Source: Flavobacterium undicola
Lineage (GTDB): Bacteria; Bacteroidota; Bacteroidia; Flavobacteriales; Flavobacteriaceae
DNA: 64,000 bases
Assembly (NCBI RefSeq): GCF_009909155.2
Contig: NZ_JAAAPM020000003.1
Span: 124,001-188,000 of the forward strand
Reading direction: 5' to 3'
The notes under the pieces were generated by a model that was not told the DNA's origin, did not search any database, and saw only the letters and a list, made by a program, of their open reading frames with translations. The translations under genes and the position numbers were made by a program. Shown here one piece after another: positions 24,930 through 32,554 of the stretch. Within the stretch, counting starts at the first letter, position 1. The number at the start of each line of letters is the position of its first letter.

Positions 24930-25801
24930 TTGTATTTAAAATCCAAAAGAAACTCCAATCAGCATCGGGCGAAATGCTTTTGAACCTTGATTTCGAAATC
25001 AAAGAAAATGAATTCGTGACTTTGTATGGCTCATCGGGTTCTGGCAAAACCACAACACTCAGAATACTTTCCGGTTTATCAGAAGCCGACAAAGGGATAA
25101 TTACTATCAATAACGAAACCTGGCTAGACACCGATAAAAAAATCCAACTTCCTCCGCAAAAACGTAAAATAGCCTATGTTTTTCAGGATTATGCTTTGTT
25201 TCCCAATATGAGCGTGAGAGAAAATTTAAGCTATGCACTCGAAAAAGGACAAGACAAAACCATTATCGAAGAGCTGTTAACCTTGATGGAATTAGAACAA
25301 TTGCAACATCAAAAACCAGCGCAATTGTCGGGCGGACAAAAACAAAGAGTCGCCTTGGCAAGAGCCTTGGTTCGCCAACCTGATATTTTACTTCTCGACG
25401 AGCCTTTATCGGCGGTGGATCATGAAATGCGTGTGAAATTGCAAGATTATATTATTCAGGTACATCGCAAATACAAACTCACTACGATTTTAGTCAGTCA
25501 TGATATTGCCGAAATTTATAAAATGTCTGATAAGGTAATTGTACTTGAAAATGGCAAAATAAGTAAGCAAGGAACTCCTGAGCAAGTATTTTCCAGCCGA
25601 TTAGTAAGTGGCAAATTTCAATTTGTGGGCGAAATTTTAAAAATCGAAAAAGAAAATTTTATTTATATCGTCGTGGTTTTGATAGGCAACAATGTGGTCA
25701 AAATAATTGCGATGGAGGAAGAAATAAGGGATTTAAACATTGGCAATAAAGTCCTCATAGCATCAAAAGCGTTCAATCCCATCATCACTAAAATCGATTA
25801 A
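24926..25801 (+). CDS. modC: Molybdate ABC transporter ATP-binding protein
   Basis: A 291-residue ABC ATPase that powers ModB. Walker A is GSSGSGKTT (about residues 35-43), the Q-loop VFQDYALFP, the signature LSGGQKQRVALARAL, Walker B ILLLDEPLSAVD, and the H-loop VSHD. A short C-terminal TOBE-like domain (about 232-291) is present, smaller than in E. coli ModC. It is the last gene of the mop-modB-modC unit. Together with modA this makes a complete high-affinity molybdate importer. Confidence 0.94.
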   Translation: MIVFKIQKKLQSASGEMLLNLDFEIKENEFVTLYGSSGSGKTTTLRILSGLSEADKGIITINNETWLDTDKKIQLPPQKRKIAYVFQDYALFPNMSVRENLSYALEKGQDKTIIEELLTLMELEQLQHQKPAQLSGGQKQRVALARALVRQPDILLLDEPLSAVDHEMRVKLQDYIIQVHRKYKLTTILVSHDIAEIYKMSDKVIVLENGKISKQGTPEQVFSSRLVSGKFQFVGEILKIEKENFIYIVVVLIGNNVVKIIAMEEEIRDLNIGNKVLIASKAFNPIITKID

Positions 25802-25906
25802 TGCTTTAAAAGCAGCATTTTGTAACACGAAAGTTGAAACTTTGAACGTTATTAGCTTTAAATAAAGAAATTCTTTATTATTTTTACCCCATAATTAAAG
25901 TAAACT

Positions 25907-26782
25907 ATGAGTTCTTCATTTGATAAGTTTCAAAAACGCAGGTTAATTTCCTCTTATTTTTCGGTAGTTTTAAGTATTTTCCTGGTTTTATTTCTACTGG
26001 GAACATTAGGACTTTTCATTATTAATTCTAAAAAATTAGCTGACGACTTTAAAGAAAAAATCGCCATGACTGTTTTCTTTAAGAATGAGGCCAATGACAC
26101 TATTCTGAAAAGTTTTGGTACCGAATTAAAAAAAGCCCCTTTTGCAAAATCTATTGTTTATGTAAGCAAAGATGAAGCAGCTAAGGAACATACTGATATT
26201 ATTGGTGAAGATTTCCTAACTTTCTTAGGAGAAAATCCGCTACAAAACTCTTATGATATTCATATCAAAGCGGCTTATGTAGAAAAAGACAGCGTAGCCA
26301 AAATTGAACGAAAATTACGGACAAACGCTATGATTTCGGACATTGTTTACGACAAACAATTGGTGAATTTAGTAAACGACAATATCAAAAAAGTGAGTAT
26401 GTGGATTTTAATCATCAGCGGATTCCTGACTTTTATCGCTGTGTTATTGATTAACAGTTCGCTTCGTCTTTCTATTTATTCTAACCGATTTATCATTAAA
26501 ACCATGCAAATGGTGGGTGCAACAAAATCGTTTATTAGAAAACCTTTTGTGATGCGAAGTGTAAAACTGGGAATGCTTGGATCTGCATTGGCCATCTTAG
26601 CATTAATCGGACTTTTATCTTATGTCAACTCCCACTTCCCTGATTTAGGAATCTTAGACGACAAAGCACTTATCTTGCTTGTTTTTGCAGCAGTTTTTGG
26701 ATTTGGAGTTTTAATCACCTGGTTGAGTACCCATTTTGCTACGCAACGCTTCTTAAACTTAAGAACTGACGATTTATACTAG
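25907..26782 (+). CDS. ftsX: Cell division protein FtsX-like permease
   Basis: A 291-residue membrane protein with an N-terminal transmembrane helix (about 22-45), a periplasmic domain (about 46-165), and three C-terminal helices (about 170-190, 218-240, 255-278), the FtsX topology. With FtsE, FtsX couples ATP hydrolysis to activation of cell-wall hydrolases at the septum; ftsE is not in this window. NRFIIKTMQMVGAT matches the cytoplasmic FtsE-contact loop of FtsX. It starts the ftsX-DUF3098-uppP-truB series typical of Flavobacteria. Confidence 0.93.
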   Translation: MSSSFDKFQKRRLISSYFSVVLSIFLVLFLLGTLGLFIINSKKLADDFKEKIAMTVFFKNEANDTILKSFGTELKKAPFAKSIVYVSKDEAAKEHTDIIGEDFLTFLGENPLQNSYDIHIKAAYVEKDSVAKIERKLRTNAMISDIVYDKQLVNLVNDNIKKVSMWILIISGFLTFIAVLLINSSLRLSIYSNRFIIKTMQMVGATKSFIRKPFVMRSVKLGMLGSALAILALIGLLSYVNSHFPDLGILDDKALILLVFAAVFGFGVLITWLSTHFATQRFLNLRTDDLY

Positions 26783-26908
26783 TATTCAGTTTACAGTTAT
26801 AAGTGTTCAGTAAATCATTAAAGAACAATATTAAAAGAATAAAAACTTTAAAATATAGGAAGGAGATTGCTTCCGCCACGGCGGACAAGTCGTTCCTCAC
26901 AATAAAAG
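26783..26908. repeat. Intergenic repeat remnant before the DUF3098 gene
   Basis: Contains TTCAGTTTACAG / GTGTTCAGT words at the left and, at about 26856-26902, a 47-bp piece built on GGAGATTGCTTCCG...GTCGTTCCTCACAAT. The latter is a dispersed-repeat type common in Bacteroidota. It ends about 6 bp before the next ATG. Confidence 0.6.
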
Positions 26909-27142
26909 ATGAAAGACGATAAACAAGAATTCTTATTCGACAAAATCAATTATAAAATTCTATTAATTGGAATTGGCGTAATTGTATTTGGGTTCATACT
27001 AATGTCTGGTGGCGGAAGCGATGATCCTAAAGTGTATAGCGATGCTATTTTTGACTTTAGAAGAATCCGATTAGCTCCAACGACTGTTTTAATTGGTTTT
27101 GGAATCACAGTTTATGCTATTTTAAAAAATCCTAAGAAATAG
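26909..27142 (+). CDS. DUF3098 membrane protein
   Basis: A 77-residue protein with two membrane segments (about 15-33 and 55-72) joined by a loop containing GGGSDDPKVYSDAIFDFRR, the mark of the Bacteroidota DUF3098 family. The function is unknown. It is normally found between ftsX and uppP, as here, which hints at a cell-envelope or division role (inference). A palindromic repeat reaches almost to its start codon. Confidence 0.85.
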   Translation: MKDDKQEFLFDKINYKILLIGIGVIVFGFILMSGGGSDDPKVYSDAIFDFRRIRLAPTTVLIGFGITVYAILKNPKK

Positions 27143-27226
27143 TTTGCAGTGTTCAGTGGTAAGTTTGCAGTAAAAGCAAATCTAATTAAACTGAATACTA
27201 AAAGACTGAACCCTGAATACTAAAAA
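27143..27226. repeat. Low-complexity CAGTGTTCAGT-type intergenic repeat
   Basis: Words such as GTTTGCAGTGTTCAGTGG on the left face CTGAATACTAAAAGACTGAACCCTGAATAC on the right in inverted sense. Similar words occur in 26783-26820. Confidence 0.5.
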
Positions 27227-28012
27227 ATGAATACATTACAAGCTATTGTTCTGGCTATAATAGAAGGAATTACTGAATTTCTTCCTGTTTCTTCAACCGG
27301 ACACATGATTATTGCTTCTTCTTTTTACGGAATTGCACAAGACGATTTTACCAAGCTTTTTACTATTGTAATCCAGTTAGGAGCTATCCTTTCGGTTTTG
27401 ATACTTTATTACAAACGCTTTTTCCAGTCTTTTGATTTCTATTTCAAATTATTGGTAGCCTTTATTCCCGCAGTTGTTTTTGGTTTGCTTTTCAGCAAAA
27501 GAATAGATGCCTTATTAGAAAATCCAGTTACCGTAGCCGTCTCATTATTAGTGGGCGGAATCATTTTATTAAAAGTAGACGACTGGTTCAACAAGTCGGA
27601 AGAAACTGAAATCACTTATACTAAAGCAGTCAAAATTGGATTGTTCCAATGTTTAGCCATGGTTCCCGGAGTTTCCAGAAGTGGCGCATCTATTGTGGGC
27701 GGAATGTCCCAAAAACTATTCAGAACTTCAGCTGCCGAATTTTCCTTTTTCTTAGCCGTTCCTACCATGTTAGGTGCAACAGTGAAAAAATGTTACGATT
27801 ATTATAAAGATGGATACGTATTAACACACGACCAGATAAACATATTAATCATTGGAAACATTGTCGCTTTTGCAGTCGCTCTTTTAGCAATCAAATCTTT
27901 TATTGATTTTTTAAGCAAAAGAGGATTTAAACTTTTTGGCTATTACCGTATTGCTGCAGGAATCATACTATTGATTATTCATTATTTTATTCACCCACTG
28001 ACTGTAATCTAA
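27227..28012 (+). CDS. uppP: Undecaprenyl-diphosphatase
   Basis: A 261-residue inner-membrane enzyme (BacA/UppP) that recycles undecaprenyl pyrophosphate to the monophosphate carrier for peptidoglycan synthesis; raised activity gives bacitracin resistance. The two catalytic segments are present: [15 protein letters not shown] (about residues 15-29) and [13 protein letters not shown] (about 152-164). Seven to eight membrane helices are predicted. Its stop codon shares one base with the truB start (TAATG), so the two are coupled. Confidence 0.96.
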   Translation: MNTLQAIVLAIIEGITEFLPVSSTGHMIIASSFYGIAQDDFTKLFTIVIQLGAILSVLILYYKRFFQSFDFYFKLLVAFIPAVVFGLLFSKRIDALLENPVTVAVSLLVGGIILLKVDDWFNKSEETEITYTKAVKIGLFQCLAMVPGVSRSGASIVGGMSQKLFRTSAAEFSFFLAVPTMLGATVKKCYDYYKDGYVLTHDQINILIIGNIVAFAVALLAIKSFIDFLSKRGFKLFGYYRIAAGIILLIIHYFIHPLTVI

Positions 28013-28713
28013 TGACGCCCGAAGAATACTTAGAAGGACAAGTTTTATTAATTGACAAACCATTGAAATGGAGTTCGTTTCAAGCGGTGAATAAATTAAA
28101 ATACCTGCTTATAAACAAAGTAGGATTGCCAAAAAAATTCAAAATAGGTCATGCCGGTACTTTAGATCCTTTAGCGACTGGATTATTATTAATTTGCACT
28201 GGAAAGTTTACAAAAAGAATCGCTGAACTTCAAGGACAGGCCAAAGAATACACAGGTACTTTTTATATTGGAGCCACTACTCCATCTTATGATTTAGAAA
28301 CCGAAATCGACGCTACTTTTCCAACAGCACATATTGATGAAGCCTTAATTCACGAAACCGTGAAGCAATTTTTAGGCGAAATTGACCAAAAACCACCTAT
28401 TTTTTCTGCGATAAAAAAAGACGGCAAACGTTTGTACGAACACGCTCGTGCGGGTGAAGAAGTTGAAATTGCCAGCCGGAAAACTACCATTCACGAATTT
28501 GAAATCACCAAAATTGCATTACCTGAAATTGATTTTAGAGTGGTTTGCAGCAAAGGAACTTACATTCGTTCGTTAGCTTTTGATTTTGGAAAAGCCATGA
28601 ATTCAGGTTCACACTTGACCGCGTTACGTCGAACAAAAATTGGCGATTTCGACGTAAAAAACGCCATTGATGTTACGCTGTTTGAAGAGTCTTTGGGATT
28701 AGATTCTGAATAA
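28012..28713 (+). CDS. truB: tRNA pseudouridine(55) synthase
   Basis: A 233-residue enzyme that makes pseudouridine 55 in the T loop of tRNAs. The catalytic aspartate is in GHAGTLDPLATGLL (about residues 45-58), LIDKPLKWSSF forms the N-terminal motif, and KGTYIRSLAFDFG (about 183-195) the C-terminal RNA-binding motif. The PUA domain of longer TruB proteins is missing, as is usual in Bacteroidota. It ends the ftsX cluster and is followed by a strong terminator. Confidence 0.96.
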   Translation: MTPEEYLEGQVLLIDKPLKWSSFQAVNKLKYLLINKVGLPKKFKIGHAGTLDPLATGLLLICTGKFTKRIAELQGQAKEYTGTFYIGATTPSYDLETEIDATFPTAHIDEALIHETVKQFLGEIDQKPPIFSAIKKDGKRLYEHARAGEEVEIASRKTTIHEFEITKIALPEIDFRVVCSKGTYIRSLAFDFGKAMNSGSHLTALRRTKIGDFDVKNAIDVTLFEESLGLDSE

Positions 28714-28738
28714 ATATTGTTTTTACAACAAAATATAG

Positions 28739-28768
28739 AAAGCTATGATTCAATTCATAGCTTTTTTT
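28739..28768 (+). terminator. Rho-independent terminator after truB
   Basis: AAAGCTATGA (28739-28748) pairs with TCATAGCTTT (28755-28764), followed by T residues. Confidence 0.85.
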
Positions 28769-28816
28769 GTTTTACAAAAAATACTACAAAAACAATTATT
28801 GATTTCTGTTTTTTCT

Positions 28817-28824
28817 TAGATTTG
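28817..28824 (+). promoter_or_regulatory. Promoter -7 element for the membrane protein at 28917
   Basis: TAGATTTG matches TAnnTTTG and implies a leader of about 85 nt. Confidence 0.35.
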
Positions 28825-28916
28825 TTTAAAAACCTATGCGATTACTGATAAATATCTTCGCTAACATTTATAGTAAATCTGCGCGTTCGGATTTTGAATT
28901 CAATTTATAACCTGAT

Positions 28917-29501
28917 ATGATTACAAAACACACCTTTTTCAAAGGAATTGTTATAACTCTATATAGCTTTTTTTTAATACTATTTCTTTTGATATATAGA
29001 CAAGAATTAAATATTTATATGACAAATAAATATATTTTAATGCGAAACGTTAAAATAGATTCCATTTACAGATACTCCAATGCTGGTAATAGAAATGGAG
29101 ATTCACATTATATTAATTTTAAAGATTCTGGCAAAACGATTAGTTTATTACTTAAAGAAAAAACTAATCGTCAAAAACAAATTTTCACCGATATTTTTAA
29201 TGATCGCATAAGAACCGTAGATCTTGTTAAAAAACTAAAAAGTAAAACACTTTTAAGAGGCATAATGTATTATACATACGACGAACGATTTGTATGTGAT
29301 TCCAATGATCAATGTGATTTTACGGAAGCCTATAAAAGAAACCAAATTAAATATTTAATTTTAGGATTTTTCATTTTTATAGGAATTACATATTGCACCT
29401 ATAGAATCTATAATAGTAGGATAATAAAAAGTCTCAAAGGCGAAAAACTAAACTTTAGCCTTGCCAACTTAATAATTAAAAGTAAACAATCCAATTTCTA
29501 A
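28917..29501 (+). CDS. Hypothetical membrane protein
   Basis: A 194-residue protein I do not recognise. One membrane helix lies near the N-terminus (about 10-28) and a second at about 147-165; the intervening 115 residues are hydrophilic and basic and hold two close cysteines (FVCDSNDQCDF, about 134-144) that might form a disulphide if the loop is periplasmic. Low G+C and high Ile/Lys/Asn content set it apart slightly from neighbours. It is convergent with the thioredoxin-family gene, 13 bp apart, and has its own promoter candidate. Confidence 0.6.
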   Translation: MITKHTFFKGIVITLYSFFLILFLLIYRQELNIYMTNKYILMRNVKIDSIYRYSNAGNRNGDSHYINFKDSGKTISLLLKEKTNRQKQIFTDIFNDRIRTVDLVKKLKSKTLLRGIMYYTYDERFVCDSNDQCDFTEAYKRNQIKYLILGFFIFIGITYCTYRIYNSRIIKSLKGEKLNFSLANLIIKSKQSNF

Positions 29502-29514
29502 CTCAATCCAATTA

Positions 29515-30141
29515 TTACTCATTTTCAACAATCTCTTGATCTAAATCCAGCATCATATCCATAATTTCTTGTTGGGTAGTAATTCCTTTATCGTGCAAAT
29601 ACCACAATTGCAATTCGGTTTTTATGGTTTCATCAAAAACTTTGTACTCTTTTCTATAATTAGAAATAAGATCAGCCGCTCCTTTTGGCCTTGGTCCCCA
29701 ATGTGCTAATGCCACCGATGTTTTTTTATTAATAACAATCAACTTAGGAATGGCTCTTCCTTTATTTGTTAAAAAATGATTCATCAAATCTAAATTATCA
29801 TCTCTTAACACAATTCTAATATCAATTTTCCCTTCAGCAGCTTGGTTCATTTTTTCAAAAATAGGCAACAATTGCGCTGCATCTCCACACCAGCCTTCAG
29901 AAATCACTAACCAAATAAACTCATTGTTTAATGACTTTAGTTTATTGGTGTTTTCATCCGAAATTTTCATCGTCTTCTCTAAACGATTCATGCGTGTTTC
30001 GTTAAGACTGCTATAATTCGTCAATTCTTCTGATTGTTCGTCTCCTGTTGATTTTCCTTCTTTTAATAAATCTGTAACTAATTTTCTATATTCTGAATAA
30101 GAATAACTATTGAACAAAGCATGAGCAATTGATTTAATCAT
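29515..30141 (-). CDS. Thioredoxin-family protein
   Basis: A 208-residue cytoplasmic protein with a thioredoxin-like fold in the middle. The active-site position reads EGWCGDAAQLLP (about residues 85-96), a CGDA motif with a single cysteine in place of CxxC; IPKLIVINK supplies the cis-proline (about 136). Such one-cysteine members are common in Bacteroidota, usually annotated thioredoxin family, and probably cannot act as ordinary dithiol reductases. There is no signal peptide. It is monocistronic. Confidence 0.8.
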   Translation of the reverse strand: MIKSIAHALFNSYSYSEYRKLVTDLLKEGKSTGDEQSEELTNYSSLNETRMNRLEKTMKISDENTNKLKSLNNEFIWLVISEGWCGDAAQLLPIFEKMNQAAEGKIDIRIVLRDDNLDLMNHFLTNKGRAIPKLIVINKKTSVALAHWGPRPKGAADLISNYRKEYKVFDETIKTELQLWYLHDKGITTQQEIMDMMLDLDQEIVENE

Positions 30142-30248
30142 GTTTTCTAAATGTTTTAAGTAAAGTTAAGATAAATATCGTCCATCAAGCAAAACAAAAA
30201 TCACTCCCAAATCAGTAAAAAGTGTATTTTTATAAAAATTGCAGAAAG

Positions 30249-31034
30249 ATGAACTTAAATTCAAAATCAATTGGCTTAGCACTTTCGGGTGGCGGGTCAA
30301 AAGGTTTAGCCCATGCGGGTGCTATTAAATTTTTAGAAGAAAAAAACATTCGTCCCAATAAAATTGCCGGAACCAGTGCCGGATCGATTGTGGGTGCGAT
30401 GTATGCCTGGGGAAAAACGCCTGAAGAAATCCTGAACTTCTTCAAATCGATTTATTTATTTCATTGGAGACACATTACTTTTACTAAGGCAGGATTGATT
30501 GATTCAGAATCTTTCAAAGACTATTTTCATGCCGTTTTTAAAGATGCCAGGCTTTCTGATTTGGAAATTCCAACCCAAATTACCGCCACCGACATGATTA
30601 AAGGCGAATTAAAAATATTCGAACCCAAAACAAAAATTGTCGATGCACTTATTTCTTCTTCTTCCTTTCCGGGCATTATTTCTCCTTATGAAATCAAGGG
30701 AAATCATTACAGCGATGGTGGAATTTTGAATCATTTCCCAACCGATTTACTAAGAGACGATTGCGATATGATTATTGGCGTTTACGTGAGTCCCATTAGT
30801 AAAATTGAAGCGAAAGATTTAAATTCTATCCGAGCCGTGACCACCAGAGCTTTTGATATTCTTTCAGAAAATTCGAATGTTGCCAAATTCACGCAATGCG
30901 ATTGGATTATTCAACCCAAAGAACTTAGCATTTATAGCACCTTTGAAACCAATAAAATTAAAATGGATGCTATTTTCAATTTGGGCTATGAAGCGGCAAA
31001 ATACAGTTACGAAAACAAAATTTATAAAATTTAA
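30249..31034 (+). CDS. Patatin-like phospholipase
   Basis: A 261-residue serine hydrolase of the patatin family (NTE/RssA group). The oxyanion hole is GGGSKG (about residues 16-21), the nucleophile serine is in GTSAGS (about 44-49), and the catalytic aspartate in SDGGILN (about 155-161). It would release fatty acids from phospholipids or acyl esters. There is no signal peptide or transmembrane segment, so it is a cytoplasmic or peripheral enzyme. The open frame reaches 27 bp upstream, but the ATG at 30249 fits the family N-terminus. Confidence 0.9.
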   Translation: MNLNSKSIGLALSGGGSKGLAHAGAIKFLEEKNIRPNKIAGTSAGSIVGAMYAWGKTPEEILNFFKSIYLFHWRHITFTKAGLIDSESFKDYFHAVFKDARLSDLEIPTQITATDMIKGELKIFEPKTKIVDALISSSSFPGIISPYEIKGNHYSDGGILNHFPTDLLRDDCDMIIGVYVSPISKIEAKDLNSIRAVTTRAFDILSENSNVAKFTQCDWIIQPKELSIYSTFETNKIKMDAIFNLGYEAAKYSYENKIYKI

Positions 31035-31065
31035 GTCGTCCTATTTCAGAAAAAAAGAATATCCC

Positions 31066-31073
31066 TATATTTG
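31066..31073 (+). promoter_or_regulatory. Promoter -7 element for pyrH-frr
   Basis: TATATTTG, a full TAnnTTTG match, 22 bp before the pyrH ATG at 31096. Confidence 0.55.
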
Positions 31074-31095
31074 CACCAATCAACGCAACAAACAC

Positions 31096-31803
31096 ATGAA
31101 ATACAAAAGAATTCTTCTAAAATTAAGCGGAGAAGCTTTAATGGGAGATCGTCAATATGGAATAGATCCTGAACGATTAGCTGAATATGCTGAAGAAATC
31201 AAAAAAGTTCACGCCAAAGGAGTAGAAATTGCCATCGTAATAGGTGGAGGAAACATCTTTAGAGGAGTTGCAGGGGCAAGCAACGGAATGGATAGAGTGC
31301 AAGGAGATTACATGGGAATGCTTGCTACGGTTATTAACGGAATGGCATTACAAGGTGCTCTTGAAGAAAAAGGCATGAAAACACGTTTGCAAACGGCCTT
31401 AAAAATGGAGTCTATTGCTGAACCGTATATTAAAAGAAGAGCCGATCGTCACCTAGAAAAAGGAAGAATCGTAATTTTTGGAGCAGGAACAGGAAATCCT
31501 TATTTCACTACTGATACAGCAGCTGTTTTACGTGGAATCGAAATCAATGCTGATGTGATTCTAAAAGGAACTCGTGTAGACGGTGTATATGATTCGGATC
31601 CTGAAAAAAATGCTTCGGCAGTAAAATTTGACTTCATCTCATTTGATGATGTGATCAAAAAAGGATTAAATGTAATGGACACAACCGCTTTTACATTAAG
31701 TCAGGAAAATAAATTACCTATCCTAATTTTTGATATGAACCAAAGCGGAAATCTGGAAAGAATCTGCGATGGAGAAAACATAGGTACTGTAGTAAACATA
31801 TAA
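31096..31803 (+). CDS. pyrH: UMP kinase
   Basis: A 235-residue amino-acid-kinase-fold enzyme that phosphorylates UMP to UDP in the cytoplasm. Signatures: [15 protein letters not shown] at the N-terminus, [11 protein letters not shown] (about residues 49-59), [11 protein letters not shown], and [13 protein letters not shown] (about 133-145) with [10 protein letters not shown]. The length is standard. The open frame extends far upstream through the patatin gene, but the promoter at 31066-31073 and homology fix the start at 31096. The frr gene follows, the usual pairing. Confidence 0.97.
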   Translation: MKYKRILLKLSGEALMGDRQYGIDPERLAEYAEEIKKVHAKGVEIAIVIGGGNIFRGVAGASNGMDRVQGDYMGMLATVINGMALQGALEEKGMKTRLQTALKMESIAEPYIKRRADRHLEKGRIVIFGAGTGNPYFTTDTAAVLRGIEINADVILKGTRVDGVYDSDPEKNASAVKFDFISFDDVIKKGLNVMDTTAFTLSQENKLPILIFDMNQSGNLERICDGENIGTVVNI

Positions 31804-31875
31804 ATAGCAAACAGCAGTTTACAGATAGCAGGAAATCTGAAATCTATAATCTGAAATCTATAATCTGAAATAAAA
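31801..31875 (+). repeat. Short tandem repeat between pyrH and frr
   Basis: The unit AATCTGAAATCTAT recurs two to three times at about 31836-31872. The same AATCTGAAATC word occurs in the palindrome at 35055-35120. Confidence 0.6.
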
Positions 31876-32439
31876 ATGACTGAAGAAATTGAATTTATAT
31901 TAGATAGCACGCAAGAATCTATGGCAGGTTCTATTGCTCACCTTGAAAAAGAGTTTCTAAATATTCGTGCTGGAAAAGCATCTCCTGCAATGTTAGGAAG
32001 TGTTTTTGTAGATTATTATGGTTCATCAACTGCTCTTAACCAAGTGGCAAAAATTAGTGTTCCTGATGCTAGAACCATTACTTTGCAACCTTTTGAAAAA
32101 AACATGTTGCATACTATCGAAAAAGCCATCATGATTGCTAATCTTGGGTTTAACCCAATGAATAATGGTGATTTAATTATCATTAGCGTACCGCCTTTAA
32201 CAGAAGATCGTCGTCGCGAATTAGCAAAACAAGCTAAATCTGAGGCTGAAGATGCTAAAATAGGGATCAGAAACGCTAGAAAAGATGCCAATACTGACAT
32301 CAAAAAACTAGAAAAAGAAGGAACTTCGGAAGACATTTGTAAAAGTGCCGAAGAAGAAGTCCAAACTTTGACGAATACATTTATCAAAAAAATTGATGAA
32401 CTTCTTGCTCAAAAAGAAGCTGAAATAATGAAAGTATAA
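31876..32439 (+). CDS. frr: Ribosome recycling factor
   Basis: A 187-residue two-domain protein that with EF-G splits post-termination ribosomes. The helical N-terminus has LEKEFLNIRAGKASPAML, the central part PDARTITLQPFEKNM, and the C-terminal helices LTEDRRRELAKQAK and IRNARKDAN, all RRF hallmarks. Length is typical. It lies downstream of pyrH in one unit and is followed by a very strong terminator. Confidence 0.97.
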   Translation: MTEEIEFILDSTQESMAGSIAHLEKEFLNIRAGKASPAMLGSVFVDYYGSSTALNQVAKISVPDARTITLQPFEKNMLHTIEKAIMIANLGFNPMNNGDLIIISVPPLTEDRRRELAKQAKSEAEDAKIGIRNARKDANTDIKKLEKEGTSEDICKSAEEEVQTLTNTFIKKIDELLAQKEAEIMKV

Positions 32440-32460
32440 CTTTCAAAAAATACATCTTGA

Positions 32461-32496
32461 AAATCCGTCCCGATAGTTTATCGGGACGGATTTTTT
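32461..32496 (+). terminator. Rho-independent terminator after frr
   Basis: A perfect 15-bp stem: AAATCCGTCCCGATA (32461-32475) with TATCGGGACGGATTT (32479-32493), three-base loop, then T residues. Confidence 0.93.
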
Positions 32497-32501
32497 ATTA
32501 T

Positions 32502-32509
32502 TACTTTTG
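32502..32509 (+). promoter_or_regulatory. Promoter -7 element for the DUF5686 gene
   Basis: TACTTTTG fits TAnnTTTG. It starts only 6 bp after the frr terminator and supports the start at 32555 rather than 32507. Confidence 0.45.
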
Positions 32510-32554
32510 CCATACCAAATTGTTTTTATTAGCGTTTTGATTCAAACAGCAACC

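Noticed and set aside
30853..31095. N-terminal extension of PyrH into the patatin gene
   Set aside because: A promoter box at 31066-31073 and the family N-terminus at 31096 show the upstream part is not translated as PyrH.
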